This document shows, piece by piece, positions 1 to 10,097 of a stretch of 64,000 nt of DNA. Made by a program: the position numbers and the translations under genes. The stretch is from the NCBI RefSeq assembly GCF_021166475.1, contig NZ_JAJOYS010000001.1, positions 310,001 to 374,000 of the forward strand. The letters are read 5' to 3'. Numbering within the stretch: the first letter of the stretch is position 1; the number at the start of each line of letters is the position of its first letter. This DNA comes from Pelagibacterium xiamenense (GTDB lineage: Bacteria; Pseudomonadota; Alphaproteobacteria; Rhizobiales; Devosiaceae). The notes under the pieces are model-generated. The model did not search any database. It was given only the letters and a program-made list of their open reading frames with translations, and had not been told where the DNA came from.

Positions 1-11
1 AGGCCTAGAAA

Positions 12-989
12 ATGAACTGGATCGATAACGTCGTCCGCCCCAAAATCCGCTCCTTCCTCAATCGCCGCGAGGTGGAGGAAAATCTCTGGGTCAAGTGTCC
101 CGAGAGCGGGGAAATGGTGTTCTACCGCGATCTGGAGGCCAACCAGTGGGTCGTGCCCAATTCGGGCTACCATATGAAGATCAAGGCCAAGGACCGGCTG
201 GCGAATTTCTTCGACGACGGGCACTACGACACCATCGCGCTCCCCGCGGTACCTCAGGACCCGCTCAAGTTCCGCGACGTCAAGCGCTACACCGACCGCT
301 TGAAGGAAAACCGCACCAAGACCGGTATGGAAGACTGCGTGATCGTGGCGACCGGCAAGCTCTACGACCGCCCGGTGACGGTCGCAGTGCAGGATTTCGA
401 CTTTCTGGGCGGCTCGCTCGGCATGGCCGCCGGGTCGGCCATCGTCAAGGGGCTGGAGACCGCTGTCGAGCGCAAGGAACCGTTCGTCATGTTCGTCGCC
501 TCGGGCGGTGCGCGCATGCAGGAGGGGATCTTGTCCCTGATGCAGATGCCGCGCACCACCGTTGCCGTTCAGCGCCTCAAGGAGGCGGGGCTTCCCTATA
601 TCGTCGTCATCACTAACCCCACGACCGGGGGCGTGACGGCGTCCTACGCCATGCTCGGGGACATCCAGATCGCCGAACCGGGCGCGACCATCGGTTTCGC
701 CGGCGCGCGGGTGATCGAGCAGACCATCCGTGAAAAGCTGCCCAAGGGTTTCCAGACCTCCGAATATCTGCGCGACCACGGCATGGTCGATATGGTCGTG
801 CACCGGCACAATCTGCGCGCGACCATCGGCTCGCTCGTGGGCATCCTGACCAAGGCCGCAGCCAATGACGACATCCCCGCTTCGGCTCCGTCCCGCTCGC
901 TGACCATGCGCGAGGTCGCTGTCGCCGCCGAGGGCGATGGTGAGGACGATCTGGCCGCCGACGCGCCCGTCGCGGCCCACGCCGAATAG
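12..989 (+). CDS. accD: Acetyl-CoA carboxylase carboxyltransferase subunit beta
   Basis: Beta half of the carboxyltransferase that moves CO2 from carboxybiotin to acetyl-CoA, the first committed step of fatty-acid synthesis; it works with AccA in the cytosol. The 325-residue protein has the crotonase-like core, with a GSLGMAAG stretch, [10 protein letters not shown] and [17 protein letters not shown] motifs. The N-terminal region that is a four-cysteine zinc ribbon in E. coli is degenerate here: only the Cys of KCPESG is seen and the second CxxC pair is replaced by VVPNSGYH, as I recall for other rhizobial AccD proteins. folC follows after 45 bp in the same direction. The Ala/Asp-rich tail after about residue 290 is poorly conserved. 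Confidence 0.96.
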   Translation: MNWIDNVVRPKIRSFLNRREVEENLWVKCPESGEMVFYRDLEANQWVVPNSGYHMKIKAKDRLANFFDDGHYDTIALPAVPQDPLKFRDVKRYTDRLKENRTKTGMEDCVIVATGKLYDRPVTVAVQDFDFLGGSLGMAAGSAIVKGLETAVERKEPFVMFVASGGARMQEGILSLMQMPRTTVAVQRLKEAGLPYIVVITNPTTGGVTASYAMLGDIQIAEPGATIGFAGARVIEQTIREKLPKGFQTSEYLRDHGMVDMVVHRHNLRATIGSLVGILTKAAANDDIPASAPSRSLTMREVAVAAEGDGEDDLAADAPVAAHAE

Positions 990-1034
990 GATCGGCCCGA
1001 TCCAGTAGCGATTCTCCAAGACAGGGCAGGCGCC

Positions 1035-2327
1035 GTGTCCCGTACCGATGCGATTCTAGAGCGCCTGTTGAGGTTGCACCCAAAGCTGATCGATCTCGAG
1101 CTGACGCGGGTCGAGCGCCTGCTCGACGCGCTAGGGCGTCCGCAGGACAGGCTGCCGCCTGTCATCCACGTTGCCGGGACCAACGGCAAAGGCTCGACCG
1201 TCGCCTTCCTGCGCGCGATGCTGGAAGCTGCGGGCAAGCGCGTGCATGTCTATACCTCTCCCCACCTGGTTGCCTTCCGCGAGCGCATACGGCTCGCGGG
1301 CACGCTCGTTTCCTCGCGCCAGCTCAACCGCGCGCTCGAGGCGTGCGAGGCGGCCAACGGGGGCGAGCCGATCACCTATTTCGAGATTACGACGGCTGCG
1401 GCGTTTCTGCTTTTCTCCGAGGTGGAGGCGGACTATCTCCTGCTCGAAGTCGGCCTGGGCGGGCGCTATGACGCAACGAACGTGATCGATCATCCGCTGG
1501 GCGCGGTGATTACGCCGATTTCAAGCGATCACACACAGTTCCTGGGCGAAACCATCGCCGAAATCACCGATTCCAAGGCCGGGATCATGAAGCGCGGCGC
1601 GCCCGCCGTCATCGGCCTGCAGCCCGACGACGCGCTCGATGTGATCGACGCAGAGGCCCAGAAGCTCGGGATAACCCCGTTCGTCGCCGGGCGCGACTAT
1701 GACGGCTTTTCCCAGCGTGGGCGTTTCATCTATGAGGACGATACCGGACTGATCGATCTGCCCATGCCGGCGCTGGTCGGCAGCCATCAGGTGGAAAACG
1801 CCGCGCTGGCGGTGGCCGCAGTGCGCCATTTCGGCCTGCCCGTCGATGAAGAGGCGATGGCGAGGGCCATGCGGTCGGTTGCCTGGCCGGCACGGCTCAT
1901 GCCCCTGCGCGGGGCGCTTCTTGATCATGTGGGTGAAGACAACGAGCTTTGGCTCGACGGTGGACACAACGCGGCGGGCGCGCTCGCGCTGGCTGAGGCG
2001 CTCTCGGAAATGAACCGCGCACGGCCCGCGCCGCTGGTCCTCATTACCGGCATGATGGCCTCAAAGGATGCCGCGCGCTATTTCGCGCCGTTCAAGGAAC
2101 TCGCCGCCCGCGTCGTTGCCGTGCCCATTCCGGGCGAGACCGGCGCGCTCAAGGCAGCGGATCTCGTGCCGCACGTAAAGGCGCAGGGCATACCGGTTGA
2201 GACCGCGCGCTCGATCGGCGCCGCGCTCAAAAGCGCCGCAACGACAAGCGGCGCCCGCATCGTCATCTGCGGTTCGCTCTATCTTGCCGGGGCGGTCCTG
2301 AGGCAAAACAAAACGCCCCCGGACTGA
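1035..2327 (+). CDS. folC: Bifunctional folylpolyglutamate synthase / dihydrofolate synthase
   Basis: ATP-dependent ligase that adds glutamate to dihydropteroate and to folates, giving dihydrofolate and retained polyglutamates. The P-loop AGTNGKGST lies near residues 48-56 and is followed by the Mur-ligase-like motif YTSPHLVAFRERI; LDGGHNAAGA in the C-terminal half is the second-domain signature. At 430 residues it has full family length. Translation starts at GTG. It lies downstream of accD and converges on trxA. The stop codon sits inside the loop of a strong hairpin that ends transcription. Confidence 0.95.
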   Translation: MSRTDAILERLLRLHPKLIDLELTRVERLLDALGRPQDRLPPVIHVAGTNGKGSTVAFLRAMLEAAGKRVHVYTSPHLVAFRERIRLAGTLVSSRQLNRALEACEAANGGEPITYFEITTAAAFLLFSEVEADYLLLEVGLGGRYDATNVIDHPLGAVITPISSDHTQFLGETIAEITDSKAGIMKRGAPAVIGLQPDDALDVIDAEAQKLGITPFVAGRDYDGFSQRGRFIYEDDTGLIDLPMPALVGSHQVENAALAVAAVRHFGLPVDEEAMARAMRSVAWPARLMPLRGALLDHVGEDNELWLDGGHNAAGALALAEALSEMNRARPAPLVLITGMMASKDAARYFAPFKELAARVVAVPIPGETGALKAADLVPHVKAQGIPVETARSIGAALKSAATTSGARIVICGSLYLAGAVLRQNKTPPD

Positions 2328-2365
2328 TCCGCCAGCTACGCGGAGGTCCGGGGGCGTCTTTGTAC
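2313..2365. terminator. Bidirectional terminator between folC and trxA
   Basis: A perfect 12-bp inverted repeat (ACGCCCCCGGAC at 2313-2324, GTCCGGGGGCGT at 2346-2357) encloses a smaller TCCGC/GCGGA hairpin and the folC TGA. It is followed by CTTTGT on the plus strand and by a TTTGTTTTG run on the minus strand, so it can end both folC and trxA transcripts. Confidence 0.85.
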
Positions 2366-2401
2366 TCTGCCGAAACGAAAGGAGCGGCAGAGAAGCTCAG
2401 T

Positions 2402-2725
2402 TTAGGCCGCGTGGCCTTCGAGCCACTTGACGAGGCCGGCCTTGGGCGTGCCCGCGCCGATCTTGATGTCGGCGGCTTCACCGCCCTTAAACAGGATCAT
2501 CGTCGGGATGGAACGCACGCCATACTGGGCGGCGATGGAGGGGTTCTCGTCGACATTGAGTTTGACGATCTTCACCTTGCCTTCCATCTCGGTCGAGATT
2601 TCTTCGAGGATCGGCGCGATCGCGCGGCAGGGGCCGCACCATTCGGCCCAGAAATCCACAAGGACAGGTTCCTTTGCGCCAAGCACTTCATTCTGGAAGG
2701 TGGCTTCACTTACCTGTTCAGTCAT
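2402..2725 (-). CDS. trxA: Thioredoxin 1
   Basis: Small cytosolic dithiol-disulfide oxidoreductase that reduces target proteins and is itself reduced by thioredoxin reductase. The active site WCGPC is at residues 29-33 (Cys30 and Cys33), and the cis-proline motif [12 protein letters not shown] lies about 40 residues later. The 107-residue length is typical. It lies 101 bp downstream of addA in the same direction, as in many rhizobial genomes, so it may be co-transcribed or have its own promoter in that gap. Confidence 0.97.
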   Translation of the reverse strand: MTEQVSEATFQNEVLGAKEPVLVDFWAEWCGPCRAIAPILEEISTEMEGKVKIVKLNVDENPSIAAQYGVRSIPTMILFKGGEAADIKIGAGTPKAGLVKWLEGHAA

Positions 2726-2826
2726 TGCATTTTACCCTTATTTCGGAAAGGCGCGGGGCCCTTCGCCCGCGGTCGAGTCCATCAATAGCTAATTAGAGTC
2801 GAAACCCAGTTCAAGGCGCCAGCCCC

Positions 2827-5800
2827 TCACGTGAGCGTGTAGCTGCTTGTCGCCAAATGCAAGTCTTCTTCCGGCAGCACCATGAGATGACGGTTCGCCG
2901 TCCAGAGAATGGCCGCCTCGACGGTATGCCGGGGGAATAGCCGCTGCGCCGCCAGACGGTAGAGACCGAGCTGGACGCGATAGGGAGCAGGCACATGCGC
3001 GGCATCGGGCGCAGGAGCGGCGTCGGACTTGTAGTCGACGACAAGAACGCCGCGGTCCCCGATGACGATCCTGTCCATCCGCCCCGCCAGCCGGATGGCT
3101 TTGCCCGCCCGCGTGCCGTCGAGCGCAAAGCTGACCTCGGCGCGGGCACCGGGGCCGAAAAGGCAGCCCAGCGCGGGGTCTTCGAGAATGTCGAGCGCTT
3201 CCGTCGCGATGTCCGGCGCGAGCTCGGGATGCCCGGGCAGCAGCGTTGCCGCCGCGCTTTCGGCAAGGCGTGCGCGCAGATGCTGAGGAACGCTGTTCAG
3301 ATGTTCGAGCAGCGCGTGAATGCCGATACCGCGCGCGCGCGCCGTACGTGCCTCATGGAGCGATTCAGCAGCGCTGTTATAGAGCGCATCGACGTCGATG
3401 AGCGCGTCATGCTGCGAGGGGGAGACGATGGTTCGCGGCGCGCGGCGCGCGGGTGGGCCCAGCGCGAGGGGAGTAGTTGGGGTACGTTCCTCAGGTCGCG
3501 GGTCGATGACAGGCGCCGGTGGCATCGCATCCGCGGGAAAGCGCAGGACATCGCGCCCGGAGACGGCATCGGTCGACAGTTCTCCTTTCGCCGCCAGCGC
3601 CTCGCTGAGGACGCCGTACCAGGTGCCCTCGGTCTTCCCTTTGGCCTTGAGGGGGCCGGTGACATAGAGAGCGTCCTCCGCGCGCGTCATGGCGACGTAG
3701 AGATTGCGCCAGTATTCGGCGTTCTGCCGCGCCTGTACCGCCTCTCGCAAGGGAGCTGAGGCAGTGCTGTGATCGTCCTTTTTCGGGCAGAACAGCAGGA
3801 AGGGGTGTCCGCCCTCGCTCGAGAAGAAAATGCAATCCTTGACCGCCGGTGGCGTACCCGTCGCATCGGCGAGAAAGACGATGGGGGCTTCGAGACCTTT
3901 TGCGCCGTGCACCGTCATGAGCCGCACGCCGGCGGCCTTTTGCACAAGGTCGCGCTTGATGGTGATGTCGGAAGCCCGCATTTTCGCAACGAACCCCGTG
4001 AGCGAGGGCTGGTCGGACTGCTCGTGGGCGAGGGCGAGATCGAGAAATTCGGCGATCACCTCGTCGACCTCGGCCCCGAGACGTGTATGGAAGCGCTTGA
4101 GCCCGCCCGCTGCGTAAAGCACATGCGCGAAAAAGGCGTAGGGCCGGTCGAGATCGAGCCGCGCGCGCAACGCGGCGAGCTGGGCATGGGCGGCGCGCGC
4201 CGAGGGGACCTCCGACTTTGCGAGCGCGGAGAAGAGCGATACGCCCCTGCCGCGCCCGTGCGCGAGCGCAAACAGCTCGTCCTCGGTGACTTCGAAAAGC
4301 GGCGAGCGCAGGACAGCCGCGAGGAGGAGGTCGTCGGCGGGATTGAGGAGCACGTCCGCGAGCCCGAGCAGGTCGTCGACCGCAATGTGGGCGGAGACCG
4401 GCAGCCGGTCGGCGCCCGGGCTTGTGATATTGAGTTCCTTGAGCGCCCGCACGATCTCCCCGAAAACCCCCGTGCGCTTCTGAACGAGAATGAGAATATC
4501 CTCGGGCACGATCGCGCGTCCGCGCGGGCCGAGCGGAGCGCCGGTATCCACCCAGTGGGCAATGGTCCTAGCGATCGCGGTTGCGGTCTGACGCGCGGCG
4601 CTCTGGAGGTTTTCGCGCGGGGCGATGGGCCAGTCGGCGCCCAGCGGCGTCACCTCGGGCTCTTCGAATACGGGCCAGACCTCAATGCCGCCATGACCCT
4701 TGTGTGCCCGCGCGCTTTCGTGGCGGATGCCGTGCGCCCCGGCAAAGAGCGCGGCGCCCAGATTGGGCCGGGCGCAAACCTCGTCGACCCCGTCAAGGAC
4801 GGTATCGAGGGTGCGGAAGCTCGTTTGTAGCGTGATATCGTGCCAGTTTTCCTCCGCCTGCCGTGCCCGCAGGCCGAATTCTTGGCCCCGCTCGTTGAAG
4901 AGCGCCGGTTCGGCGCCCTGGAACGAATAGATCGATTGCTTGGGATCGCCCACCGCAAAGAGCGTCTTGTTCCGCCCCGTACCGGCGCCTGAGAAGAAGT
5001 CGTCGGTGAGCGCGTCGATCACCTCCCATTGCTCGGGATTGGTGTCCTGACTCTCGTCAACGAGGATGTGGTCGATCCCAGCGTCGAGTTTGTAGCGCAC
5101 CCAGTCCCGATGGTCGGGGTTGGAGAAAAGCGCGCCCGTGCGGGCGATGAGGTCGTCGAAATCCAGGAGCGAGCGGGCGCGCTTGTCCGCCTCGAAGCGC
5201 TGCGCGATGGCCGAAAGAACGTCGATCAGCGCAGCCGATTGCGCGGCGATGGTGAGCGCGCGGTAACGGTCGAGCATGGCTTCGAGACGCTCGGCCTCGG
5301 CGCGGAGCCGTGCGGCAAGATCGGGATCGGCGCGCTCGATGGCCTTGTTGGGAAAGCCGCGCCTGGGCACTGCGCCGCCGCCGTTGAGGTAGGCGGCGAA
5401 AAGCTGTTCGCTCGTGGGGTTTTCGCGGTCGACGTCGCACAGTTTATCTTCGAATTGGCGCTGCTTGACGCGTCCGGGCGGCGTGATCGCGTGGACGGTG
5501 TCATATTCGGCCGGCGTAACGAGCATGCCCGAGATGATGTCATGTTCGAGCGCTTCGAGCGTATCCGTGTCGGAAAGACGCAGAAAGCGCCTCAGCGCGA
5601 CCTTCGCCGCCGCCGGATCCACGAGCACGGCGCCGAGCTTGCGCCCGCCGCCGAGCGCTTCGGTCACCGCCGTTTCGATGCTTGTGTCGCTGAGCGTGTC
5701 GAACAGCCGGGCAACCGCCCCGGCGACCGGCCCCGTACCCTTGAGCCCGTCGGCAAGCACTGCCTCGCGGGCGGAGCGGATAAGCTCGGCGCGCTCGTCC

Positions 5801-6264
5801 TCCTCCATCACAGCAAAATTAACCGGCACGCCGGCCTCGTAGGGGAATCGCTGCAGGACAGATTCGCAGAAAGCGTGGATCGTCTGGATCTTGAGACCGC
5901 CCGGCGTTTCAAGCGCGTGGGCGAAGAGCGAGCGGGCGCCGGCCATTTCTCCTTGCGCCGGATTGCGGCCAAGGACGACAGAAAGCTCGGCGACCAGTTC
6001 GGCATCATTCGCACGCGCCCATTTGGCCAGCTCCTGCGCCACGCGATGACGCATTTCGGCGGCAGCGGCCTTGGTATAAGTGAGGCACAAGATGGTTTCG
6101 GGCGCTGCGCCCGCAAGCAGCAGCCGCAGTACACGGCGCGTGAGGACGAAGGTCTTGCCCGAACCCGCATTGGCGCTCACCCAGGCCGAGGCGGTGGGAT
6201 CGGAGGCGCGGGCCTGCGCGGTTTTCGTATCGTCGGGAATACGCCCGATCCGGCGATCGCTCAT
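2827..6264 (-). CDS. addA: Double-strand break repair helicase-nuclease AddA
   Basis: UvrD-family helicase subunit of AddAB, the RecBCD counterpart that resects double-strand ends for RecA loading. The 1145-residue protein shows Walker A ANAGSGKT (residues 31-38), the Walker B region ILVDESQDTNPEQWEVI, late helicase motifs around VRLMTVHGAKGLE and YVAMTRAEDALYV, and a C-terminal PD-(D/E)XK nuclease with VVDYKSD. The start ATG overlaps the addB stop by 4 bp (ATGA), suggesting coupled translation of the two subunits. Confidence 0.96.
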   Translation of the reverse strand: MSDRRIGRIPDDTKTAQARASDPTASAWVSANAGSGKTFVLTRRVLRLLLAGAAPETILCLTYTKAAAAEMRHRVAQELAKWARANDAELVAELSVVLGRNPAQGEMAGARSLFAHALETPGGLKIQTIHAFCESVLQRFPYEAGVPVNFAVMEEDERAELIRSAREAVLADGLKGTGPVAGAVARLFDTLSDTSIETAVTEALGGGRKLGAVLVDPAAAKVALRRFLRLSDTDTLEALEHDIISGMLVTPAEYDTVHAITPPGRVKQRQFEDKLCDVDRENPTSEQLFAAYLNGGGAVPRRGFPNKAIERADPDLAARLRAEAERLEAMLDRYRALTIAAQSAALIDVLSAIAQRFEADKRARSLLDFDDLIARTGALFSNPDHRDWVRYKLDAGIDHILVDESQDTNPEQWEVIDALTDDFFSGAGTGRNKTLFAVGDPKQSIYSFQGAEPALFNERGQEFGLRARQAEENWHDITLQTSFRTLDTVLDGVDEVCARPNLGAALFAGAHGIRHESARAHKGHGGIEVWPVFEEPEVTPLGADWPIAPRENLQSAARQTATAIARTIAHWVDTGAPLGPRGRAIVPEDILILVQKRTGVFGEIVRALKELNITSPGADRLPVSAHIAVDDLLGLADVLLNPADDLLLAAVLRSPLFEVTEDELFALAHGRGRGVSLFSALAKSEVPSARAAHAQLAALRARLDLDRPYAFFAHVLYAAGGLKRFHTRLGAEVDEVIAEFLDLALAHEQSDQPSLTGFVAKMRASDITIKRDLVQKAAGVRLMTVHGAKGLEAPIVFLADATGTPPAVKDCIFFSSEGGHPFLLFCPKKDDHSTASAPLREAVQARQNAEYWRNLYVAMTRAEDALYVTGPLKAKGKTEGTWYGVLSEALAAKGELSTDAVSGRDVLRFPADAMPPAPVIDPRPEERTPTTPLALGPPARRAPRTIVSPSQHDALIDVDALYNSAAESLHEARTARARGIGIHALLEHLNSVPQHLRARLAESAAATLLPGHPELAPDIATEALDILEDPALGCLFGPGARAEVSFALDGTRAGKAIRLAGRMDRIVIGDRGVLVVDYKSDAAPAPDAAHVPAPYRVQLGLYRLAAQRLFPRHTVEAAILWTANRHLMVLPEEDLHLATSSYTLT

Positions 6265-9200
6265 TCCTCCTCCTCTTCAGCGTCGGCGAGCGTCCATTCT
6301 CCGGTGCGCGCGAGATGCTCGTAGGCGCCTTTGAAACGCTGGCTGGGCTTGGGGAGAACCCGCGCCATCATGGGCTGGGTGCCGCGCATCAGGAGCGCTT
6401 CGACGTGGCGCGAGAACCGCGCAAAGCTTTCCTCGATGGCCTGGGCGAGCCCGGTGCCTCCAAGCGCGAAGGGCTTTTCCTCGAGGGCTTTGGGACCGTT
6501 GGCGATTTTGACATAACTCAGTGCTTCGGCGTCGGCACGTAAATCCTCGCCGAAACCGCCCGCAAGCGCCATCGTCGCTTCGAGCGGCAATTGCGGCGCG
6601 AGGAAGTCCTTCATTTCAGCCGGGGTCGGGACCTGTCCGGTCTTGAAGTCGATGAATTCGAGCCCGCCGGAGGTCAAGACGTCGATACGATCGGCGCGGC
6701 CGCGGAGCACGAATGCTTCGCCGCCGATGGCAAATTCCGCCTTGCCATCGATTTCCGCGTTGCGCCTGGCAACCCTGCCAGCGCGCCCGCGCTCGAAGGC
6801 TATGAACTGACGTGCGGCGTGGGAGAATCGCCTCAGCCAGATGTCGCGCCGTTCGGGGATCGCCTCGAGCCCGGCAAAGCGCGCCTGCGCGATCTCCATC
6901 AGCGTCTCGTGCGCGTCCGGGGCCGAAGGATCGCGCCCGGCGATGACATAGTCGCCGAAAATGTCGTGGATGATCGTGCCGCGTTCGGCGGCGTCGGGGT
7001 CGGCGCCGAGCGGATCGACCGGACGCAGGCCCAGGACATATTTTGCGTAGAGATCGTAGGGCGAGCGCAGCAGCGTTTCGGCCTCGGTCACCGAAAGTGA
7101 CCGCGGGCGGATTTCGGCGGGCGGCCTCGGGGCGGGCCGGGTCGCGGCGCGCGAGGGTCCGTCGATGGCGTCGATCCGCGCGGCGGCGTCGACCCAGACC
7201 GCGCCGCGGGCGACCATTGCCCTGGCGACCTCCTCGCCCGCCAGGGCCTCGATACGCTGGAGGAGCCGCGAGGGGGTGGAGGGCGACGTGCCCGAGCGCT
7301 CCGCGCGGGTGAGAATGACGTTTGGTGCCCCGGCGGCCATGAGAAAATCGTGCGCGGCGAGCCCGTGCAGCTTTTCGGGCGGCTCGAGCCCCGCGGCCAT
7401 GCGCATGCCGCGGCTCATCCACGGGCCGGGGTCTGCGATCTCGGGCCAGACCCCTTCGTTGAGCCCGGCAAGGATCATGAGGTCGGCGCGCATCAGCCGC
7501 GCTTCGAGCCGGCCATAGATCACTGCGTCGTCGGCCGGCACCTGCCGGGGGCGGACGCTCTCGCCGGCCATCAATTGCGAAAGCGCCAGATCGAGCCCGC
7601 GCGCGCTGTAGCGCGGGCCGAATGGGCCGAGCGCCGCGGTGGTTTCGATCCAGCGCGCAAGCTCTCCCTCACCCTCAAGGGGCGGAGCCGTTGTGTCGGG
7701 CGAGGACGCGCGCAAGCGCGTGAGCGTGTCGTCGAGCGCTGCCGCGAAGTCCGCGGCGCTGAAGGCTGGACCTGCGCAAAGCCTCGCCAGCGGCTCCAGC
7801 GCGGCCTCGAGCGCATCGAGCAGCGCGGAGATCGCCTCTGCCTTCTCCGCGTCGAGCTTGAGTGCGGGATGGGACATGTCACCGGCCAGGTTGGCCGCGA
7901 CGCCCTTGCGCAGGCCGGCGAACCCCGGCGCCGGCCGCTGTCCTCGCAAGACGCCGAAATCGAGCCATTCGGTGGCCGCGGCGACAGCGCCCCGGCCCAT
8001 GCCGAGCGCCGCATGGCGGTTGTGGAGAAGCGCAATCAGGTCGACCGGCCGCATTTGCCCGCAAACCAGCGTCACGACCTGCCGCACCAGCCGGCCGGCG
8101 CGCGACTGGATGAGCGGGGTGCCCGCCGCGTCGTCGAGCGTGACGTCGAACCGCGCGAGCTCGGCGCCGATCCGCCGCGCCAGGGTCTGATCCGGCGATA
8201 TAACGGCGACCGAGCGGCCCGCGTCGAGCCCGTCGCGCACCGCCAGAGCGATGGCGCGGGCTTCCTCCTCGGGCGTGCGCGCAACAAGCGTGGCGACGCT
8301 ATCGGTCGCCGCGGCGATGTCGCTCGGTTCGAGGGCGTTGGACCAGCCCGCCGTGTCGTCGGCGAGGGCGAGCGCGGTGCGCAAAAAGCGCGTGCGCGGC
8401 TGATCGGGCTCGGCCAGTTCGATTACCCCCGATGGCGGCACGCCGAGGCGGCGCAGGAGCCGTGCGAGGCCGTAATGGGGATGCCCGTGCGGGTTGGCCT
8501 TGTCCTCGAGGAGCGTTTCGTACTGGTGGCTGCCCATGGCCGTATCCACACCCGGGAGCACGATCGCACCTCGAGGCAGCTTGGAGATTGCAGCCATGAG
8601 ATCGGCGGTCGCGGGGATCGAGCCGGTCGAACCGGCAACGATCACCGGCTTGTCGCCATAAAGCGCCGCGACGCCCTGCGCCTGGCGCGCCAGGAGCGCG
8701 TTGGTACGCGCTGCCGCATCGATTTCGCCATCCTCGGCGAGGATTGCCGGCCAGGCCTCCAGGATGGCGTGAACGAAATCGAGATTTGTCTGCCACTGCG
8801 CCGCAAGCTGCGCGTCGTCGATAGCGCCCAGAGCGGCGCTCGATTTCTGCGCGATGGTGAAGTCGTCGATGAGCGTCCCCAGCGTATCGGCGAGCGCCAG
8901 CACCTCGGCTGGGTTGGGGGCGCCTGTATAGCCGCCGAGACCGGGGCCGGAAAAAACAGGACGCGACTGTGTCGAGAGCCATTTTTCGACGAGTTGCGCG
9001 AGCATGAGCCTGCGCTTCATACGACCCACGGGAGCCGGCAGGGCCTCGGCTTCATAGGGCGGCAGAAACGGCTCGGCGGAAGGGTCCTCTCCGCCCAGCG
9101 CCTTGAGATTGGGCAGGAGGAGCGGGTCCTCGCCCATCTGGGCGATCAGCGCGTCGGCAAGCGCGTTGCGAGCGCGGCGGGTAGGCAGGAGGATGGTGAT

Positions 9201-9329
9201 ATCCGAAAGCCAGAACGGCCCCTCGCGCGGCCAGTCGGGAACGAGCGTGCCGTCGATCAGTGCCTTGGCGAGCGTCGGCAGGAAGGCCGCGTGCGGGCCG
9301 ATGGAATAGATTTTCCCGGCGGCACTCAT
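6261..9329 (-). CDS. addB: Double-strand break repair protein AddB
   Basis: Partner of AddA, with an inactivated helicase-like core and a C-terminal nuclease that cuts one strand. The start ATG at 9329 (MSAAGKIYSIGPH) was chosen because it overlaps the upstream gene by 4 bp; the longer open frame to 9620 is antisense-type sequence over murU. The 1022-residue protein has DITILLPTRRARNALADA near the N terminus and a RecB-like nuclease motif EFIDFKTGQ in the C-terminal 150 residues. It is the middle gene of a tightly packed divL-tsaE-murU-addB-addA run. Confidence 0.93.
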   Translation of the reverse strand: MSAAGKIYSIGPHAAFLPTLAKALIDGTLVPDWPREGPFWLSDITILLPTRRARNALADALIAQMGEDPLLLPNLKALGGEDPSAEPFLPPYEAEALPAPVGRMKRRLMLAQLVEKWLSTQSRPVFSGPGLGGYTGAPNPAEVLALADTLGTLIDDFTIAQKSSAALGAIDDAQLAAQWQTNLDFVHAILEAWPAILAEDGEIDAAARTNALLARQAQGVAALYGDKPVIVAGSTGSIPATADLMAAISKLPRGAIVLPGVDTAMGSHQYETLLEDKANPHGHPHYGLARLLRRLGVPPSGVIELAEPDQPRTRFLRTALALADDTAGWSNALEPSDIAAATDSVATLVARTPEEEARAIALAVRDGLDAGRSVAVISPDQTLARRIGAELARFDVTLDDAAGTPLIQSRAGRLVRQVVTLVCGQMRPVDLIALLHNRHAALGMGRGAVAAATEWLDFGVLRGQRPAPGFAGLRKGVAANLAGDMSHPALKLDAEKAEAISALLDALEAALEPLARLCAGPAFSAADFAAALDDTLTRLRASSPDTTAPPLEGEGELARWIETTAALGPFGPRYSARGLDLALSQLMAGESVRPRQVPADDAVIYGRLEARLMRADLMILAGLNEGVWPEIADPGPWMSRGMRMAAGLEPPEKLHGLAAHDFLMAAGAPNVILTRAERSGTSPSTPSRLLQRIEALAGEEVARAMVARGAVWVDAAARIDAIDGPSRAATRPAPRPPAEIRPRSLSVTEAETLLRSPYDLYAKYVLGLRPVDPLGADPDAAERGTIIHDIFGDYVIAGRDPSAPDAHETLMEIAQARFAGLEAIPERRDIWLRRFSHAARQFIAFERGRAGRVARRNAEIDGKAEFAIGGEAFVLRGRADRIDVLTSGGLEFIDFKTGQVPTPAEMKDFLAPQLPLEATMALAGGFGEDLRADAEALSYVKIANGPKALEEKPFALGGTGLAQAIEESFARFSRHVEALLMRGTQPMMARVLPKPSQRFKGAYEHLARTGEWTLADAEEEEE

Positions 9330-10090
9330 AGCGCCGCGCCGATGACCTGCTCGGTGCGCGCGATGGCGTTGGGATCCCCGACGTGGAACCATGGCGCTTC
9401 GATCATTACGCCCTTGAGCCGCCCCTTGTCCCGCGCGGCGGCAAAATGGGCATAGAGCGAGAACGGGATATCCGGCCCGCTCGCGGCAATGTCGCGCCCG
9501 ATCAACGCCGCGCCGGCGTAGACCACCGGGCGCCCCAGCTTGGCCGAGAGCGTGCCGTCTTCCGCGTAAAGGAAGTCCGGACCTTTCCAGAACCCGGTCG
9601 CTTTCTCCGGCGTGACGCACAAAAGGACGATGTCCGCCTCGCCATCGGCATAGGCCTGCGCCATGCGCGCAATTGGGGTGTCGGCGTAGGGCACCCAGAA
9701 CGTATCGGTATTGAGCGCGAGCACCGGATCGGTCTCAAGCAGCGGCAGCGCCCTTTTGAGCCCGCCGCCGGTATCGAGCAGGCGATCTTTCTCGTGGCTC
9801 ACCGCGAAGGCGAGGTCGGGGAGCGCGGACTGCAGACGTGCGACATGCGCGGCGACCTGATCGGCCTTGTGATGCGCATTGACCGCGAACCGCGTGCACC
9901 CTTCGGCGATCGCGGCATCGATCGCATGGTCGATCAACGGCTTGCCCGCGACCTCTATTAGCGCCTTGGGCGTCTCGAACGTCAGCGGCCGCATGCGGGT
10001 GCCAAGACCGGCGGCAAGCAGCATGACGTCGGGGACAGGCGCGGTGGGTGCGGGCTGGGCGGTCAAGGGGTCGATCTCGAAAGCATCCAT
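9326..10090 (-). CDS. murU: MurU-like sugar-1-phosphate nucleotidyltransferase
   Basis: Predicted to join UTP and N-acetylmuramate-1-phosphate into UDP-MurNAc in the MurNAc recycling route that bypasses MurA (and fosfomycin). The 254-residue protein carries the nucleotidyltransferase signature LLAAGLGTRMRPLT, then ETPKALIEVAGKPLIDH with the conserved Lys, and LALNTDTFW, where the Asp would bind metal. The start at MDAFEID (10090) is preferred over the longer frame, which runs under tsaE. In many alphaproteobacteria an AmgK sugar kinase sits between tsaE and this gene; here only 7 bp separate them. A GDP-mannose-type or other nucleotidyltransferase cannot be excluded from sequence alone. Confidence 0.8.
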   Translation of the reverse strand: MDAFEIDPLTAQPAPTAPVPDVMLLAAGLGTRMRPLTFETPKALIEVAGKPLIDHAIDAAIAEGCTRFAVNAHHKADQVAAHVARLQSALPDLAFAVSHEKDRLLDTGGGLKRALPLLETDPVLALNTDTFWVPYADTPIARMAQAYADGEADIVLLCVTPEKATGFWKGPDFLYAEDGTLSAKLGRPVVYAGAALIGRDIAASGPDIPFSLYAHFAAARDKGRLKGVMIEAPWFHVGDPNAIARTEQVIGAAL

Positions 10091-10097
10091 GGGTGGC

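Noticed and set aside
7350-9455. 701-codon plus-strand frame opposite addB
   Set aside because: Arg/Gly-rich shadow of a well-supported helicase-nuclease gene in GC-rich DNA.
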